From Pirellulimonas nuda (GTDB lineage: Bacteria > Planctomycetota > Planctomycetia > Pirellulales > Lacipirellulaceae), in assembly GCF_007750855.1 (NCBI RefSeq), contig NZ_CP036291.1, forward strand, positions 1,488,001 to 1,552,000: a DNA stretch of 64,000 bases, given 5' to 3'. Below are positions 41,961-51,900 of this stretch, one piece after another. How positions within the stretch are numbered: position 1 is the stretch's first letter; each line of letters begins with the position of its first letter. The position numbers and the translations under genes are program-made. Under the pieces are notes generated by a model, which searched no databases, was not told where the DNA came from, and was given only the letters and a program-made list of their open reading frames with translations.

Positions 41961-44330
41961 CTATTTTCTCAGATACTTGATCGTTGTCTTGCCGATGTCG
42001 CCGTTGAACGCGAATGGCGCCTGGTCGAAGTAGTCGAGCGAAACGGGTGAATCCAGGTCGGCGCCGATGTCGAAGGTCGCGTTCGAGGTGAAGTGGAGGA
42101 ACATTGCGGCTGGCACTCGGCCCTGAGCCACCTCTTCGCCATTCACCCTGAGCGTCACATCCATCGGCCCGCCGATCTTGGCAGCCAATCTCGATTCGAC
42201 TTCTACTTCTACCTTGCCGGTCGGCAGCTTGTTCCTGGACTTAAGCTTGGTCCGCTGCACCTCGAACAAATTGAACTCGTAGCACAGGAAGCCGTCCTTC
42301 ACATAGCAGGTGATGCCGCCGGAGAATCCGGCCAGCGCATACAGGACGCCGTTCGCGTTCATGGGCACGTGCACATCCATGACCACGAGACTGTCCACCT
42401 TCCCCAGCTTGGGTGCAGCGGATTCTGGCATCCGGGTCAGTGGGGCGTCGAAGGTCCACTCCGTGAGGTTCGAAGCGGGCGCATCCTCGGGATGGAACAT
42501 CGCGGTGGACCACAAGCCGCCGCCGATGGGCAGGTTCTTGTTCTTCGTGGATTCGAGCAAGAAGAGCAGCTTCAGTTCTTCGAGCTTCTGCGGATTGGTC
42601 GCCGCGAGGTCATTCGCCTGGCTCCAGTCCTCGTCGAGGTTATAAAGTTCCCACGGATCTGTGAGCGGAGACCACTCCTCGATGCCTTTTGGAAGACCCC
42701 CCACCCACGGTTCGCGGGGACCGGGGGCGCTCGCGAACCAACCGTCGTGGTAGACGCCGCGGCTGGCCATGATGTCGAAGAACTGCGTCTTACGCGTCCC
42801 TGGCGCCTTCGCATCGCCAAACGCATACACCATGCTGACGCCGTCGATAGAATCCTGCTCGAACCCGTTCACGATTCGCGGCGGGGTGATCTTCGTCAGT
42901 TCGTAGATCGTCGGCACGATGTCGATGACGTGATGAAACTGCGGACGTGCCGTCGGGTCAGCCTTGATGCGATTCGGCCACGCAACGGCCATCGGCTGAC
43001 GGGTGCCGCCAAAGTGGGCGCCCACAAGCTTGGTGGACTTGTAAGGCGTGCTGCCCGCCCAGGCCCAGGCCGCGTGATACATGTTGTCGGTCTTCGGACC
43101 GCCGAGTGCGTCCAGCCCGCCGAGTTCCTCTAGCGCTTCGAGGTGCTGGGAGATCTTTGTCGGGATGCCGTTCTGCGCGAGCTGCTCACTAATGGTTCCG
43201 TAGAGGCCCTCTGCCGAGGAACCATTATCCCCCCAGATGTAGAAGACAAGCGTGTTGTCGAGCTTGCCCTGACGCTCGATCTCGGCGATGACGCGACCGG
43301 CGTTGTAGTCGGCGTGTTCGGTGAATCCGGCGAAAACCTCCATCAGTCGGCGTTGGAACGGCTTCTCGTCCTCGGGGATCGAATCCCACGACGCCATCGA
43401 CTCGGGCCGCGGAGTGAGCCGAGCGTTCTGCGGGATCCACCCCTTGGCCTTGGCCCTGGCGAAGACGCGCTCGCGGTACTTGTCCCAGCCGTCGTCGAAC
43501 TTGCCCTTGTACTTGTCGGCCCACTCCTTCATCACCTGATGCGGCCCGTGCGAGGCGCCTGGCGCCCAATACATCAAGAAAGGCTTGTCCGGGGCGTAGG
43601 CGTTTTGTTCGCGTAGCCAGGTGATGGCGTCCGACGCGATGTCGTCGGACAGGTGGTAGTCCTTGGGTAGATGCTCGGTAACTGGCGTGGTGTTGCGGGT
43701 CAGGGTCGGCTCGTACTGCGAGGCTTCTCCGGCCAGGAAGCCGTAGAAATACTCGAACCCATAGCCGGTCGGCCAGTAATCGAATGGCCCCATGGTCGTG
43801 ATCTGTTCTTCGGGCGTGTTATGCCACTTCCCCCAGGCGCCTGTGTTGTAGCCGTAGTTCTTGAGCACTTCGGCGACGGTCGCCGAGGACTTCGGAATGG
43901 TGCCGCTGAAGCCGTCGAAGTCGTTGGCGATGGCGGCTATCTGGCCGTTGCCGACCCGCGTGTGATTTCGCCCGCAGAGCAATGCTGCCCGCGTGGGCGA
44001 GCACATGGCTGTGGAATGGAAACGATTGAACGAGATTCCCATGTTCGACACACGGTCGAGCGTCGGCGTATTGATCTCGCCGCCGTACGTCGAGGGCGTG
44101 CCAGGCCCCACGTCGTCCATCAGGATGATGAGGATGTTGGGCGCGCCGTCGGCCAAATGCTTGGGCTCGACGCGTTTCTTGTAGACCGAGTCCTGGATCG
44201 TCAGTCCGGCAACCGAGCCAGAAGGCGTGGGAGGGAACGGCAAGATTTCCTGTGCTTTAGCGGCCAATTCCGACAGCAAGCCCAGCGTGAGGCCGACCAC
44301 TGCGATCCAAGGTTGCGGTTTCATATGCAT
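41961..44330 (-). CDS. Arylsulfatase, second gene of the sulfatase operon
   Basis: About 787 residues; start chosen at MHMKPQPW or MKPQPW (44330/44324), 14-20 nt after the preceding gene, because the signal peptide WIAVVGLTLGLLSELAAKA follows. The formylglycine motif is CSPTR (residues 108-112 from MKPQ), metal ligands lie in NILIILMDD, and KWHNTPEEQ, YWAPGASHGPHQ and IWGDNGSS are conserved. It shares with the next gene the leader FPPTPSxSxAG, the block ATVAEVLKxYGYxT and the block YWPTGYGFEYFYGFLAGE. The same C-terminal beta domain is present. The two are therefore a tandem duplication, now well diverged. Overall base use matches the third gene. Confidence 0.93.
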   Translation of the reverse strand: MHMKPQPWIAVVGLTLGLLSELAAKAQEILPFPPTPSGSVAGLTIQDSVYKKRVEPKHLADGAPNILIILMDDVGPGTPSTYGGEINTPTLDRVSNMGISFNRFHSTAMCSPTRAALLCGRNHTRVGNGQIAAIANDFDGFSGTIPKSSATVAEVLKNYGYNTGAWGKWHNTPEEQITTMGPFDYWPTGYGFEYFYGFLAGEASQYEPTLTRNTTPVTEHLPKDYHLSDDIASDAITWLREQNAYAPDKPFLMYWAPGASHGPHQVMKEWADKYKGKFDDGWDKYRERVFARAKAKGWIPQNARLTPRPESMASWDSIPEDEKPFQRRLMEVFAGFTEHADYNAGRVIAEIERQGKLDNTLVFYIWGDNGSSAEGLYGTISEQLAQNGIPTKISQHLEALEELGGLDALGGPKTDNMYHAAWAWAGSTPYKSTKLVGAHFGGTRQPMAVAWPNRIKADPTARPQFHHVIDIVPTIYELTKITPPRIVNGFEQDSIDGVSMVYAFGDAKAPGTRKTQFFDIMASRGVYHDGWFASAPGPREPWVGGLPKGIEEWSPLTDPWELYNLDEDWSQANDLAATNPQKLEELKLLFLLESTKNKNLPIGGGLWSTAMFHPEDAPASNLTEWTFDAPLTRMPESAAPKLGKVDSLVVMDVHVPMNANGVLYALAGFSGGITCYVKDGFLCYEFNLFEVQRTKLKSRNKLPTGKVEVEVESRLAAKIGGPMDVTLRVNGEEVAQGRVPAAMFLHFTSNATFDIGADLDSPVSLDYFDQAPFAFNGDIGKTTIKYLRK

Positions 44331-44343
44331 GAGGCTCAGGGTG

Positions 44344-45882
44344 TTAATGTTGGGCTTTGATCTTGAGGATCTGGGACTGGATGCCATCGATGGTCTTGCC
44401 CATTTGCGCGCTGAGGCCGAGTTGGCGGATGGGGAACTCCTGGAAGGTCATCAGGTGCTGTTCGGCAATGCCCACGATCGGGGTCAGCACCCAAGTCTTA
44501 TGCTCCGCATACTGGCGGTTGACATCGCCGGTTTGCCGCTCGAAGGGGTCCATACGCACATTCGTGATCAGCGGGCGGCCGAGACCCACCAGCGGATCAT
44601 CCCAATGCCCCCCTTCTTTGATGGAGAAGCTGACCTTGAACGCGTCGTACCGAATGGCGGTCAGCACCGTCTCGTCGTAGTAGAAGACAAACTTGCGCGA
44701 CGACTTATCGCTCTTCCCTGTGAACAGGCCGGTCTGGTCGTAGCCGTCGAGGTGGAGCTTGTACCTTTTGCCGACGTAGTCGGCGCCTTGTTTCAGCTTC
44801 GCCACAACCTCGAGTTCGCCGGCGGCGGCCGCTAACGTCGGCAGCAGGTCGGTCATGTCGACGATTTCACTGGAGACGCGCCCTCCGGGAGCGCCGGGCC
44901 AGCGAACAAGGCACGGGGCGCGCACGCCCCCTTCCCAGGTGGTGCCCTTATCGCCGCGAAATGGGCTGGTGCCCCCTTCGGGCCACATGTACTGGTACGC
45001 GCCATTATCGGTCACGTAGATGACGATCGTATTGTTGGCGAGGCCCGTATCGTCGAGCTTCGCCAAGAGCTGGCCGACGTGACCGTCGTGCTCAGCGAGC
45101 GCGTCGCCGTAAACGTCCTCCCGACCCGCCCGGGACTTCCCGCGCACGCCGTCCTTAAAGTGGAAGAACACATGGAGGCGCGCAGCACAGTGCCAGAGAA
45201 AGAACGGCTGCTTGTCGTTCGCCTTACGGTCCAAAAAATCGAGCGACTTGGCGACGATCTCGTCATCGAAGGTCTCCATCCGCTTCGTCGTCAGCGCGCC
45301 TTCGTCCTTCGTCGGGCCGTCGGCCGTCCCGGAAATGACCCCGCGCGGGTCAAACTTCTTGCGGAACGCCGGGTCCGTCGGGCGGTCGGGGTCTTCCAAG
45401 TCCTCATTGCCGTTGAGGTGGTAGAGGTTTCCAAAGTACTCGTCGAACCCATGCCTGTGCGGCAGATGCTCTTCAAGATCCCCAAGGTGGTTCTTGCCGA
45501 ATTGGGCGGTCGAGTAACCCTTGGCTTTAAGGATTTCGGCGAGGGTGACGTCCTCCTTGTGCAGGCCGGCGGGCGAGCCCGGCGTGCCGACGGTCGTCAG
45601 CCCAGTCCGGACGGGAAGCTGGCCAGTGATGAACGCGGCGCGACCCGCCGTACAACTCGGCTGTGCGTAGAACGATGTCAGCCTGAGACCTTCGCGGCCA
45701 ATGCGGTCAATATTGGGCGTTTGGACGCCCATGATATCGCCCCCGTACGACGAGACGTTCATCCAGCCCACGTCGTCGGCCATGACCACAAGAATGTTGG
45801 GCCTCGACTGGGCGTGCGCGAACTGCGGGAGCCCGATCACCAGCGCCGCCAAGGCGCCATAAGCAGGTGAAACACGATTCAT
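44344..45882 (-). CDS. Sulfatase, first gene of the sulfatase operon
   Basis: 513 residues from the ATG giving MNRVSPAYGALAAL; a longer frame to 45987 has no signal peptide at its start. Signal peptide ends HAQS. Metal ligands are in PNILVVMADDVGW (28-40), and the formylglycine motif is C77-T-A-G-R81 (SCTAGRAAFITGQ), a natural variant with Ala-Gly in place of Pro-Ser/Thr. GYSTAQFGKNHLGD and VTDNGAYQYMWPEGG complete the active site. It is shorter than the other two and from a different sulfatase branch. It is first in a three-gene operon read away from an AraC-type regulator; the spacer of about 170 bp between them should hold both promoters. Confidence 0.93.
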   Translation of the reverse strand: MNRVSPAYGALAALVIGLPQFAHAQSRPNILVVMADDVGWMNVSSYGGDIMGVQTPNIDRIGREGLRLTSFYAQPSCTAGRAAFITGQLPVRTGLTTVGTPGSPAGLHKEDVTLAEILKAKGYSTAQFGKNHLGDLEEHLPHRHGFDEYFGNLYHLNGNEDLEDPDRPTDPAFRKKFDPRGVISGTADGPTKDEGALTTKRMETFDDEIVAKSLDFLDRKANDKQPFFLWHCAARLHVFFHFKDGVRGKSRAGREDVYGDALAEHDGHVGQLLAKLDDTGLANNTIVIYVTDNGAYQYMWPEGGTSPFRGDKGTTWEGGVRAPCLVRWPGAPGGRVSSEIVDMTDLLPTLAAAAGELEVVAKLKQGADYVGKRYKLHLDGYDQTGLFTGKSDKSSRKFVFYYDETVLTAIRYDAFKVSFSIKEGGHWDDPLVGLGRPLITNVRMDPFERQTGDVNRQYAEHKTWVLTPIVGIAEQHLMTFQEFPIRQLGLSAQMGKTIDGIQSQILKIKAQH

Positions 45883-46056
45883 GGTCGGTGACTCACGATG
45901 AGCTCTGGGCCGATGGTTCTTGAGCCCGGGAATGGGCGATTCCAGAAAAGCGCCGCGCAGCATAGCACTTTCGCCGACTCCCGGCATTCTAGCGCCATGG
46001 TCTTGGAGCTAGGATATCCAAAAGACGCAACTTCGGACCTTTGGTTGGCGACGTCG
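45883..46056. promoter_or_regulatory. Divergent promoter region, sulfatase operon/AraC regulator
   Basis: Contains two similar 13-mers in direct orientation, ATGGTTCTTGAGC (45913-45925) and ATGGTCTTGGAGC (45997-46009), 84 bp apart centre to centre. That is close to eight helical turns, as might be expected for AraC-type half-sites acting through looping. If the regulator starts further upstream these bases are coding (MVLEPGNG and MVLELGYP), so the assignment is tentative. Confidence 0.35.
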
Positions 46057-47043
46057 ATGATCACCGCATGCGAACCACCCAGAACGACGTCGTCGACCGT
46101 CGCGCCGATCGCGTTTGAGATCGCGACCGGTGACGTGGACGACCTAAGTCGCCTCTATCCCGGCTGGGAAGGGCGATTCCAACAGGTTTCGGCGGGCGCC
46201 TTTCGAGGGAACGTTCAGGTTGTCCAGGGCCAACTGATCCGGGCGTTTCGGGGGACCACCAATCAAGTGCTCCTGACGCGCGGGTCGAGCCAGCCGGGCT
46301 GGATCGACTTCAGCCCAATCACCCCGCGGAACCATAAGAGCCGATGGCAGGGGCGGCAGTGCGACCCCAATCACTTGGTCGTCCGCGGCGGTCAGGTTGG
46401 CGTCGATAACGTCGCGGCGCGGGACGCGGAGATTGTCACCCTGTCCGTGCCGATTGACCTCATTCGCCGAGCGGCCAACAGCGTCCTGCGGCTCAAGGGC
46501 GACCCCGCGCGGATCGACTGGCGATGTCTCTGCGTCGAGCCGACCGCACTCGCCGTGTTGGAGCAGCTTGTGAAACGCATCGCTGCAAGGTCCGCGTCTG
46601 ACGCGTCGTCAAGCGATTGTTATGCGGACGAACAAGAGTGTGTTGTCGCGGCCCTCAATGTCCTCAGTTCGCGGAACGGGACGTGCGCCCTTGAGCCGCG
46701 CGGCAATCGCGCCAGTTTAGTGCGCCGAGCAGAAGAGTATCTACGCGAACGCCTCGCGTCGACGGTTGGCCTCATCGACTTATGCGAGGAACTCGACGTC
46801 TCCGCAAGAACAATGCAGTATGCGTTTCGCGAGCGGTTTGGCATCGGCCCCATCGAGTACCTCCGCATGCTGCGTCTCAACGCCGTGCGGGCGGACCTCA
46901 AAACGGCACGGACACAGGGCCTCTGCGTCCGCGATGTCGCCCGCCGATGGGGCTACCGTCATCTCAGCAACTTCGCCGCGGACTACAAAAGACACTTCGG
47001 AGTCCTGCCATCGAAGGCGAAATCGGGATCGCTTAGTCAATAA
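46057..47043 (+). CDS. AraC-family transcriptional regulator, divergent from the sulfatase operon
   Basis: 328 residues from MITACEPPRTTS. An in-frame ATG at 45997 or 45898 is possible, but the latter would leave only 15 bp to the divergent gene, so I prefer the later start. The N-terminal 220 residues form a beta-rich sensor/dimerisation part (FEIATGDVDDLSRLYPGWEG ... VQVVQGQLIRAFRG). The C-terminus has two helix-turn-helix motifs of the AraC type: VGLIDLCEELDVSARTMQYAF and then VRDVARRWGYRHLSNFAADYKRHFG. Position suggests it controls the three sulfatases in response to their substrate or product (inference). Confidence 0.9.
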   Translation: MITACEPPRTTSSTVAPIAFEIATGDVDDLSRLYPGWEGRFQQVSAGAFRGNVQVVQGQLIRAFRGTTNQVLLTRGSSQPGWIDFSPITPRNHKSRWQGRQCDPNHLVVRGGQVGVDNVAARDAEIVTLSVPIDLIRRAANSVLRLKGDPARIDWRCLCVEPTALAVLEQLVKRIAARSASDASSSDCYADEQECVVAALNVLSSRNGTCALEPRGNRASLVRRAEEYLRERLASTVGLIDLCEELDVSARTMQYAFRERFGIGPIEYLRMLRLNAVRADLKTARTQGLCVRDVARRWGYRHLSNFAADYKRHFGVLPSKAKSGSLSQ

Positions 47044-47446
47044 ACTCCGATTCTCAAAACGGGTCGTCCTAAGTGACTTGACGGCAAAACGATGGATGCT
47101 GCGGTCGCCAAGGTTGGACCAACCGTTCGCAGTCTGAGCGGGAGCTAACCTGCAGCGGTGCAGCTCTCCTCCGTCGGAGTGCCGAATGGCCAACTGACCG
47201 AGGGGGATTACTCCGCGGCGGTTGGGCGGCACCGCCAACTCGCAGCGGTGTCTCCCCTCGGCCAAGACCTCCGCAGATAGATCGAGGCGCCCAGCCGCCG
47301 AAGCTGGTCCATTTTTTTGGCGGCTCGACTGGGGGCGGATCTGAAGCGAGTGATGTCCACCGACCGCAATTCTGGGATACTCGATCCTGCCGAGAATGAT
47401 GTGGCTGAGGTAGGTTGGCAAGGCTCAGAAATCTGAAGCGAAAGCG
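47044..47446. other. Intergenic region with R2 copy 2
   Basis: Spacer between the AraC regulator and a convergent PEP-CTERM gene. About 130 bp is R2 copy 2; a TTTTTTT tract follows at about 47312. No other gene or hairpin is evident. Confidence 0.4.
47151..47280 (+). repeat. R2 repeat, copy 2
   Basis: Starts TGCAGCGGTGCAGCTC, then TCCTCCGTCGG and GAATGGCCA. A second CGCAGCGGTG lies exactly 90 bp after the first (47241), followed by ACCTCCGCAG. Its closest relative is copy 3 at 48282, in the same orientation on the other side of a PEP-CTERM gene. Confidence 0.75.
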
Positions 47447-48163
47447 CTAGCTAGGGAGGGCGACTTGCCTCTTCCGAAGGGTCAGGCATGAAGACACTGC
47501 AAGTGTAGTGAGAGTAATTGCAGCGGGCTCAGGAACCGGAGTCACTGTCACCTGAAAATAGAGGTCGGCCGTTGAAGCACCTGGCTCGAAGGGACTGCCG
47601 TTCTGGCTCTTTAGAAAGCTGCCGTTTGGATAAGGGGAATGTGATTCACCGCTAAGGAGATATCCTTGAATCTGATAGCGTGCATCCACCACGTCTACGG
47701 AGAACACCATCGCATATTCTGTTTCCGGATCCAGAAGTACATGCCGCGATGTAAAGTCAGCAACAGAAGTATATGTCGCAGGACTAAAGATAAGATCCTC
47801 CCCGAATGCTTCAGCTTCCAGTCGAGTACTGGCGATCTCGGTAGCTGGCTGACCATCTAACATGGTGAAGATCGATACTTTGAGTTCATCCATCGTGCCT
47901 GAGAAACGTCTGGCTACAAACGAAGCGGTTGCAAGCCGTCCTCCCACTTCCGTAATAAATGTTTGGGCAACTCGATTGTCGTACAATGTGCCACTGTCGA
48001 TGCCCATGCCTGCCTGAGCACCGGTGCCGCGAAAGCGAGAATCATCAAAGTCAGGCGGGAATTGATGCGTGGCGGTAACGATAGGCGCGCACTGAACAGA
48101 GGGCGCCAGTGACAAAGTCAAAAACGCGACAACGGTGCAACGAAGGAGGCGAAACATCCACAA
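47447..48163 (-). CDS. Small PEP-CTERM exported protein
   Basis: 238 residues. Signal peptide MWMFRLLRCTVVAFLTLSLAP ends near QCAP. The body is a single beta-sandwich of the planctomycete 'choice-of-anchor' type (GIDSGTLYDNRVAQTF ... FTSRHVLLDPETEYAMVFSV ... GSPFEPGASTADLYFQVTV). It ends VPEP, a short hydrophobic stretch (AAITLTTLAVSSCL) and RKRQ. The core has lower GC than the flanking genes. It lies between two direct copies of R2, which may have helped move it. The function is unknown; such proteins are surface-displayed by an exosortase-like system. Confidence 0.82.
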   Translation of the reverse strand: MWMFRLLRCTVVAFLTLSLAPSVQCAPIVTATHQFPPDFDDSRFRGTGAQAGMGIDSGTLYDNRVAQTFITEVGGRLATASFVARRFSGTMDELKVSIFTMLDGQPATEIASTRLEAEAFGEDLIFSPATYTSVADFTSRHVLLDPETEYAMVFSVDVVDARYQIQGYLLSGESHSPYPNGSFLKSQNGSPFEPGASTADLYFQVTVTPVPEPAAITLTTLAVSSCLTLRKRQVALPS

Positions 48164-48590
48164 GACTCCGCTTCGGGCCAGATAGTAGTTGCCAGTTCCC
48201 CCAGTCTACTAGCTGCCAATTGCCGATGCTAGAACGAGCCTTGCGTACCTCGCAGATGCGCGTTTGGCCCGCTTCCCAAGTCGCAGCGGTGCAGCTCACC
48301 TCCCTCGGCCCGCCGACTGGCCGCCTGTGCTCAAGAGCGCCTCACCCTGGGGGCCTGGGTCGGCCCCAAACTGCAGCGGTGTCCTCGCGGAGATCGGACC
48401 TCTGCAGCGCGGCGTGCAGGCTAGCCCACCGTTCTTACCCTCTGGAAGGTTGGGAAGAGCCAGCACAGGCCAGCTGCTCCACGTAGCCTGCTCCGGGCCC
48501 CGCCAGATTCCGACGCACCCGCTATCGGAGCTTGAGCCGATCTCAGCGACAATCAAGTCACTCGCCACCGACCACCCCTGAGCCTCTTCC
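48164..48590. other. Intergenic region with R2 copy 3
   Basis: Upstream side of the PEP-CTERM gene. It contains TAGTAGTTGCCAGTTCCC/CTAGCTGCCAATTGCC-like short repeats (about 48184-48225), R2 copy 3, and then the conserved leader of the 61-residue gene (from about 48508). No other gene is supported. Confidence 0.4.
48282..48410 (+). repeat. R2 repeat, copy 3
   Basis: CGCAGCGGTGCAGCTC at 48282, CACCTCCCTCGG, GACTGGCCG, and the second TGCAGCGGTG exactly 90 bp on at 48372, followed by GCGGAGATCGGACCTCTGCAG. Translated in one frame, copies 2 and 3 read AAVQLSSVGVPNGQL and AAVQLTSLGPPTGRL. That could mean an old coding origin or may be a by-product of DNA-level similarity. Confidence 0.75.
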
Positions 48591-48776
48591 ATGCCCCGCC
48601 TGCTGCTACGCGTCGCACATTTCTTCCGCCAACCCCGCAGGCACGCCAGGCTGCTTGCCCGCATGGATGAGTTGCTGGCCATGATCAACCAGGCCGCTGA
48701 AGAGACCCGTCAGGTGTGCGACCGGTTCCTGGCGGAGGCGGCAGCGTCGAGATCGGAGTCGGGGCGACCGCTCTGA
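48591..48776 (+). CDS. Small coiled-coil protein, 61 aa, paralogue of the gene at 56410-56583
   Basis: Family not recognised. MPRLLLRVAHFFRQPRRHARL is followed by a predicted amphipathic helix, LLARMDELLAMINQAAEETRQ, and CDRFLAEAAAS. The basic, hydrophobic start followed by an acidic helix could sit on a membrane surface. The second copy, 7.8 kb away, shares the start MPRLLxRVxxFF, RHARLLARMDELLxxINQxAE, TRQxCDRFLAxAAA and about 80 bp of upstream DNA (ATTCCGACGC/AATCCGTCGC ... CTATCGGA ... CAATCA). There is no classical Shine-Dalgarno sequence; GCCTCTTCC/GCCCTCCC precedes the ATG in both copies, which may mean leaderless or unusual initiation. Confidence 0.65.
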   Translation: MPRLLLRVAHFFRQPRRHARLLARMDELLAMINQAAEETRQVCDRFLAEAAASRSESGRPL

Positions 48777-48984
48777 TGTCGCCGAAGGTGAACCAAGGTC
48801 GCGAGAGGTTGGTGCTCTGGTAAAGGCGCCCGAACAACGCAGCGCGTGTGGGGCCATCTCGCGCCCGTCATCCGAGCCGCGCCGGTCCCCCGCATACCGC
48901 ATCCAACGTCGATCGGCTTGACGCCGGACCCGCCGGACTCCCCGGTAGCGGCGCTTTGGTCTGTGCGTCTACCGGCTCGATCGG

Positions 48985-51900
48985 TCACTCTGGCATAGCG
49001 GCTCTTTCGGCACCCTCTTGGGCGCCTTGGTCTTGGGTGTCCGGGCTGGGCTTGGGCACGCCCGTTCGGGGCGCCGCTTTCGTGCTGCTCGGAGCCCGAG
49101 GCTCTTTGGCCAACACGAAGTTCACCTCGCGTGGCTGGTTGGGATAGATCATGCCGGCCAGGTCTTTTCTCCCCCAAAGCTGACCCCGTTCAATCCACTT
49201 TGCTAGCTCTTGGGGGGTCTGGTCGGTCATCAGCAGGTCGTAGTCGCGCTCATCCCCGACGATTTCCCAGGGTGGGGTCATAATGATGAACTTAGCCGCT
49301 TGGACGCCGACACCCAGCGGGGCGTAATCTTCCATCAGCGTCATTCCGCGACCGAAGTTCATCGGGTAACGCCCCTCATGGTCGGTCGTTGCCCGGGCGC
49401 CCCCCAGCAGTGTGCCGATGCCCGTCGCGACGCGCACCTTGATACCCGCGAGCGGCTGGCCCGCTTCGTCCACCACGCGGCCGGATGCAGAGAAGGTGTC
49501 GTCGAGCAGGCGGACTTTGGCCTGGATGGGCTCTGGTTGCTGCTGGCTTTTTTCCTGGGCTTTGTCCGGGCCTTTCTCCTGCTCTGCCTGCTCCCTGGCG
49601 GTGGTCGCGGGCAATTCGGCCTCGGCTTCTACGTCGACTGCCTTAGCGTCTGGCCCCTTGGCCTCCGGCGCACTGGCACTTCGGAACAACATCACTTTGC
49701 CCGTCTCGAGCGTGCCCTGCCAGTCGTCCGGCAGCGGCAGCAGCACTTTGCCATCTCTGTCTTTGAGCTGAGAGCCGCCGAAGCGGACGGTGTAGCTAAC
49801 CTTCGTTCTGCCGGGGAAGTCGAGGCTGTCCAGCGACGACCCGCTAGCGGTGAGCTCCGCCACCTCGCCAGGCTTGAGGCGCCAGCGGACGTGCCTCGGC
49901 ATACCGGTATGCCACGCACCTGAGACCTCCACTTCCGCGCCAAGCCGATTCCTCACTTTCGCCCGATCGCCCTGCCGCCAGGCTTCGCTGACGAGGTCGA
50001 TCGTTCGGTCGCTGACATTCTTCACGTGAAAAATCACCCCTAGCGGCGTCCCCACCGGCACGCCGGGCGCGCGGGTTGGGTCGCCCACGGGCGATTGGAG
50101 CTCGACTGCGGCTTGCAGTCCGTTCTCAACGAGGCCCCACGTGAGACTCTCAGGATCAATACGCGTGGCCGGGTCCGCGACGGAGAACTCCACGCTGTTG
50201 GACGCCACGTCGCCCGACCAGGCATCGGCGATCGGCCGCCTCGCGCGAAACTCGCGCGCCAAGGCCAACGCCCCTGCGCTCGCGCCGCGGTAGCGCACCC
50301 GCGCGCGGAACTTGCCGCTGGGGAGCCGGTGGGCCATCGGCGGCGTGAACTCTGCGGGCCGCAGCAGCACGGTGTGCGACGCGCCCGGATCGACCACGTG
50401 TGTCGAGGCGCCCGACAAGTAGAGGGTGTCGTGCACAAACGCACGCTCGGCACGCGGGAGCGGATTGCCCGCTTCGTCGGTGAACTCAAACTCAAACAGC
50501 CGCGGGCCGTAGCCTTTGGTGTTCAGCTTGCCAGACGACTTGCCGAAGCTCCCGCCGTAGCGCGTGCCGAGCAGCGTAACCGGCTGGTCGCCGGTGTTGG
50601 TCAGCTCGACCGCGAAGGTTATCTCATCGCCGGAGAGAAACTCGGCGGTCGTCTGGTTCAGGTCGGGCGCCTCGTCGTTGGCGTCTGGCGGAACCGCCAC
50701 CAGCCGGCAGCGGAGCGGGGCGGCGTTCTGATCGGCCACCGGAGCGGTAGGTGGGGCGTCGCCGGCGTCCGCGACGGGTCGGCCGTCGACATCGATGCGT
50801 AGCACGAGGGGGTCCTGGCCCGCGATTTCCGCGACGTAGTCTTGGTCGTCAAAGTCGTAGACGTCTGACCAGTCGCGGAACTGAGCTTTCCACACCTTGG
50901 GGATCAGAGTTTCTGGGACCGCCCCCTCGAACGTGCCGTCCTTGCGGGTATGGACGCCGGCAAAGCTGTTCATGACGCTGTCGCCCGGCCCGGGGTAGCC
51001 TTCGACCACCCAACCGGACAGCGGGCGGCCATTCCTGTCGAAGAGTTTCCCGCGTATCTGCTTGGCGGGGACCAACTCAACCGGCGGCATCTCGAACTCA
51101 CTGGCGCCCGCTGGAATCTCGCGGGGCATGTTCAGCGATTCCTCCCTCGGGCGCCAGGACTCGACGTCCCGGTAATCGCTCGGAGCGCTGTGCAACCGCA
51201 GTTTCACCCAGCCCGGGCGCACCACTGTCTCGTACCATCCTTGCTTGTCGGTCTCGACCTCGATCCCTGTGACCGTGCCGCGTGCTTCTTCATTGGTTGG
51301 TTCTTGAATGACGGCGAGTCGAAAACCGGGGTAAGGTTCTCCGGTGTCCTTCTTGATGACTCGCCCCCGAACCTTGACGCCGCGAACTACCTGGAGCTGG
51401 ATGTCCGCCTCGTCTCCAGGCGCGATGCGCTCCGGCGCCGGGACGACAGCACGCCACGGCTGATCCTCTGGCAGGTCGGCCTCTACGCGCAGCAGCCCAA
51501 TGGCCAATTGAGGCGCTGAGAACGCGCCGTCGTCGGAAGGAGTAACGTCCGCCACGCCCCATACGCCGGCCCACACCGGCCAGTCCGGCAGGTCATTCCT
51601 CGAACCGGGCCAGAGTTCCGTCGTCAGCCGGACCTGTTCCGGCAGGCGGGCGTCCCGGGGCCCGGCGACGCGGCCCGATACCTTGGCTGTCGGCGGGATG
51701 CAGAGCGTGAAATGCGGTTCGGTTGCAGCGGGCTTGTCGTTCAAGAAATGGTTGCCGTCCATGATCAGCCGACCGCCGTCCTTGGACTCTATCCGCAGGT
51801 AGCAGACCGACTCGGGCACGATGCCGTCGATCCGCAGCCGGCCCTCGGAGTCGGAGCTGGCCGTGTACCGGTGACGCCAGTTGGTTGGCAGGGCCCAGCC

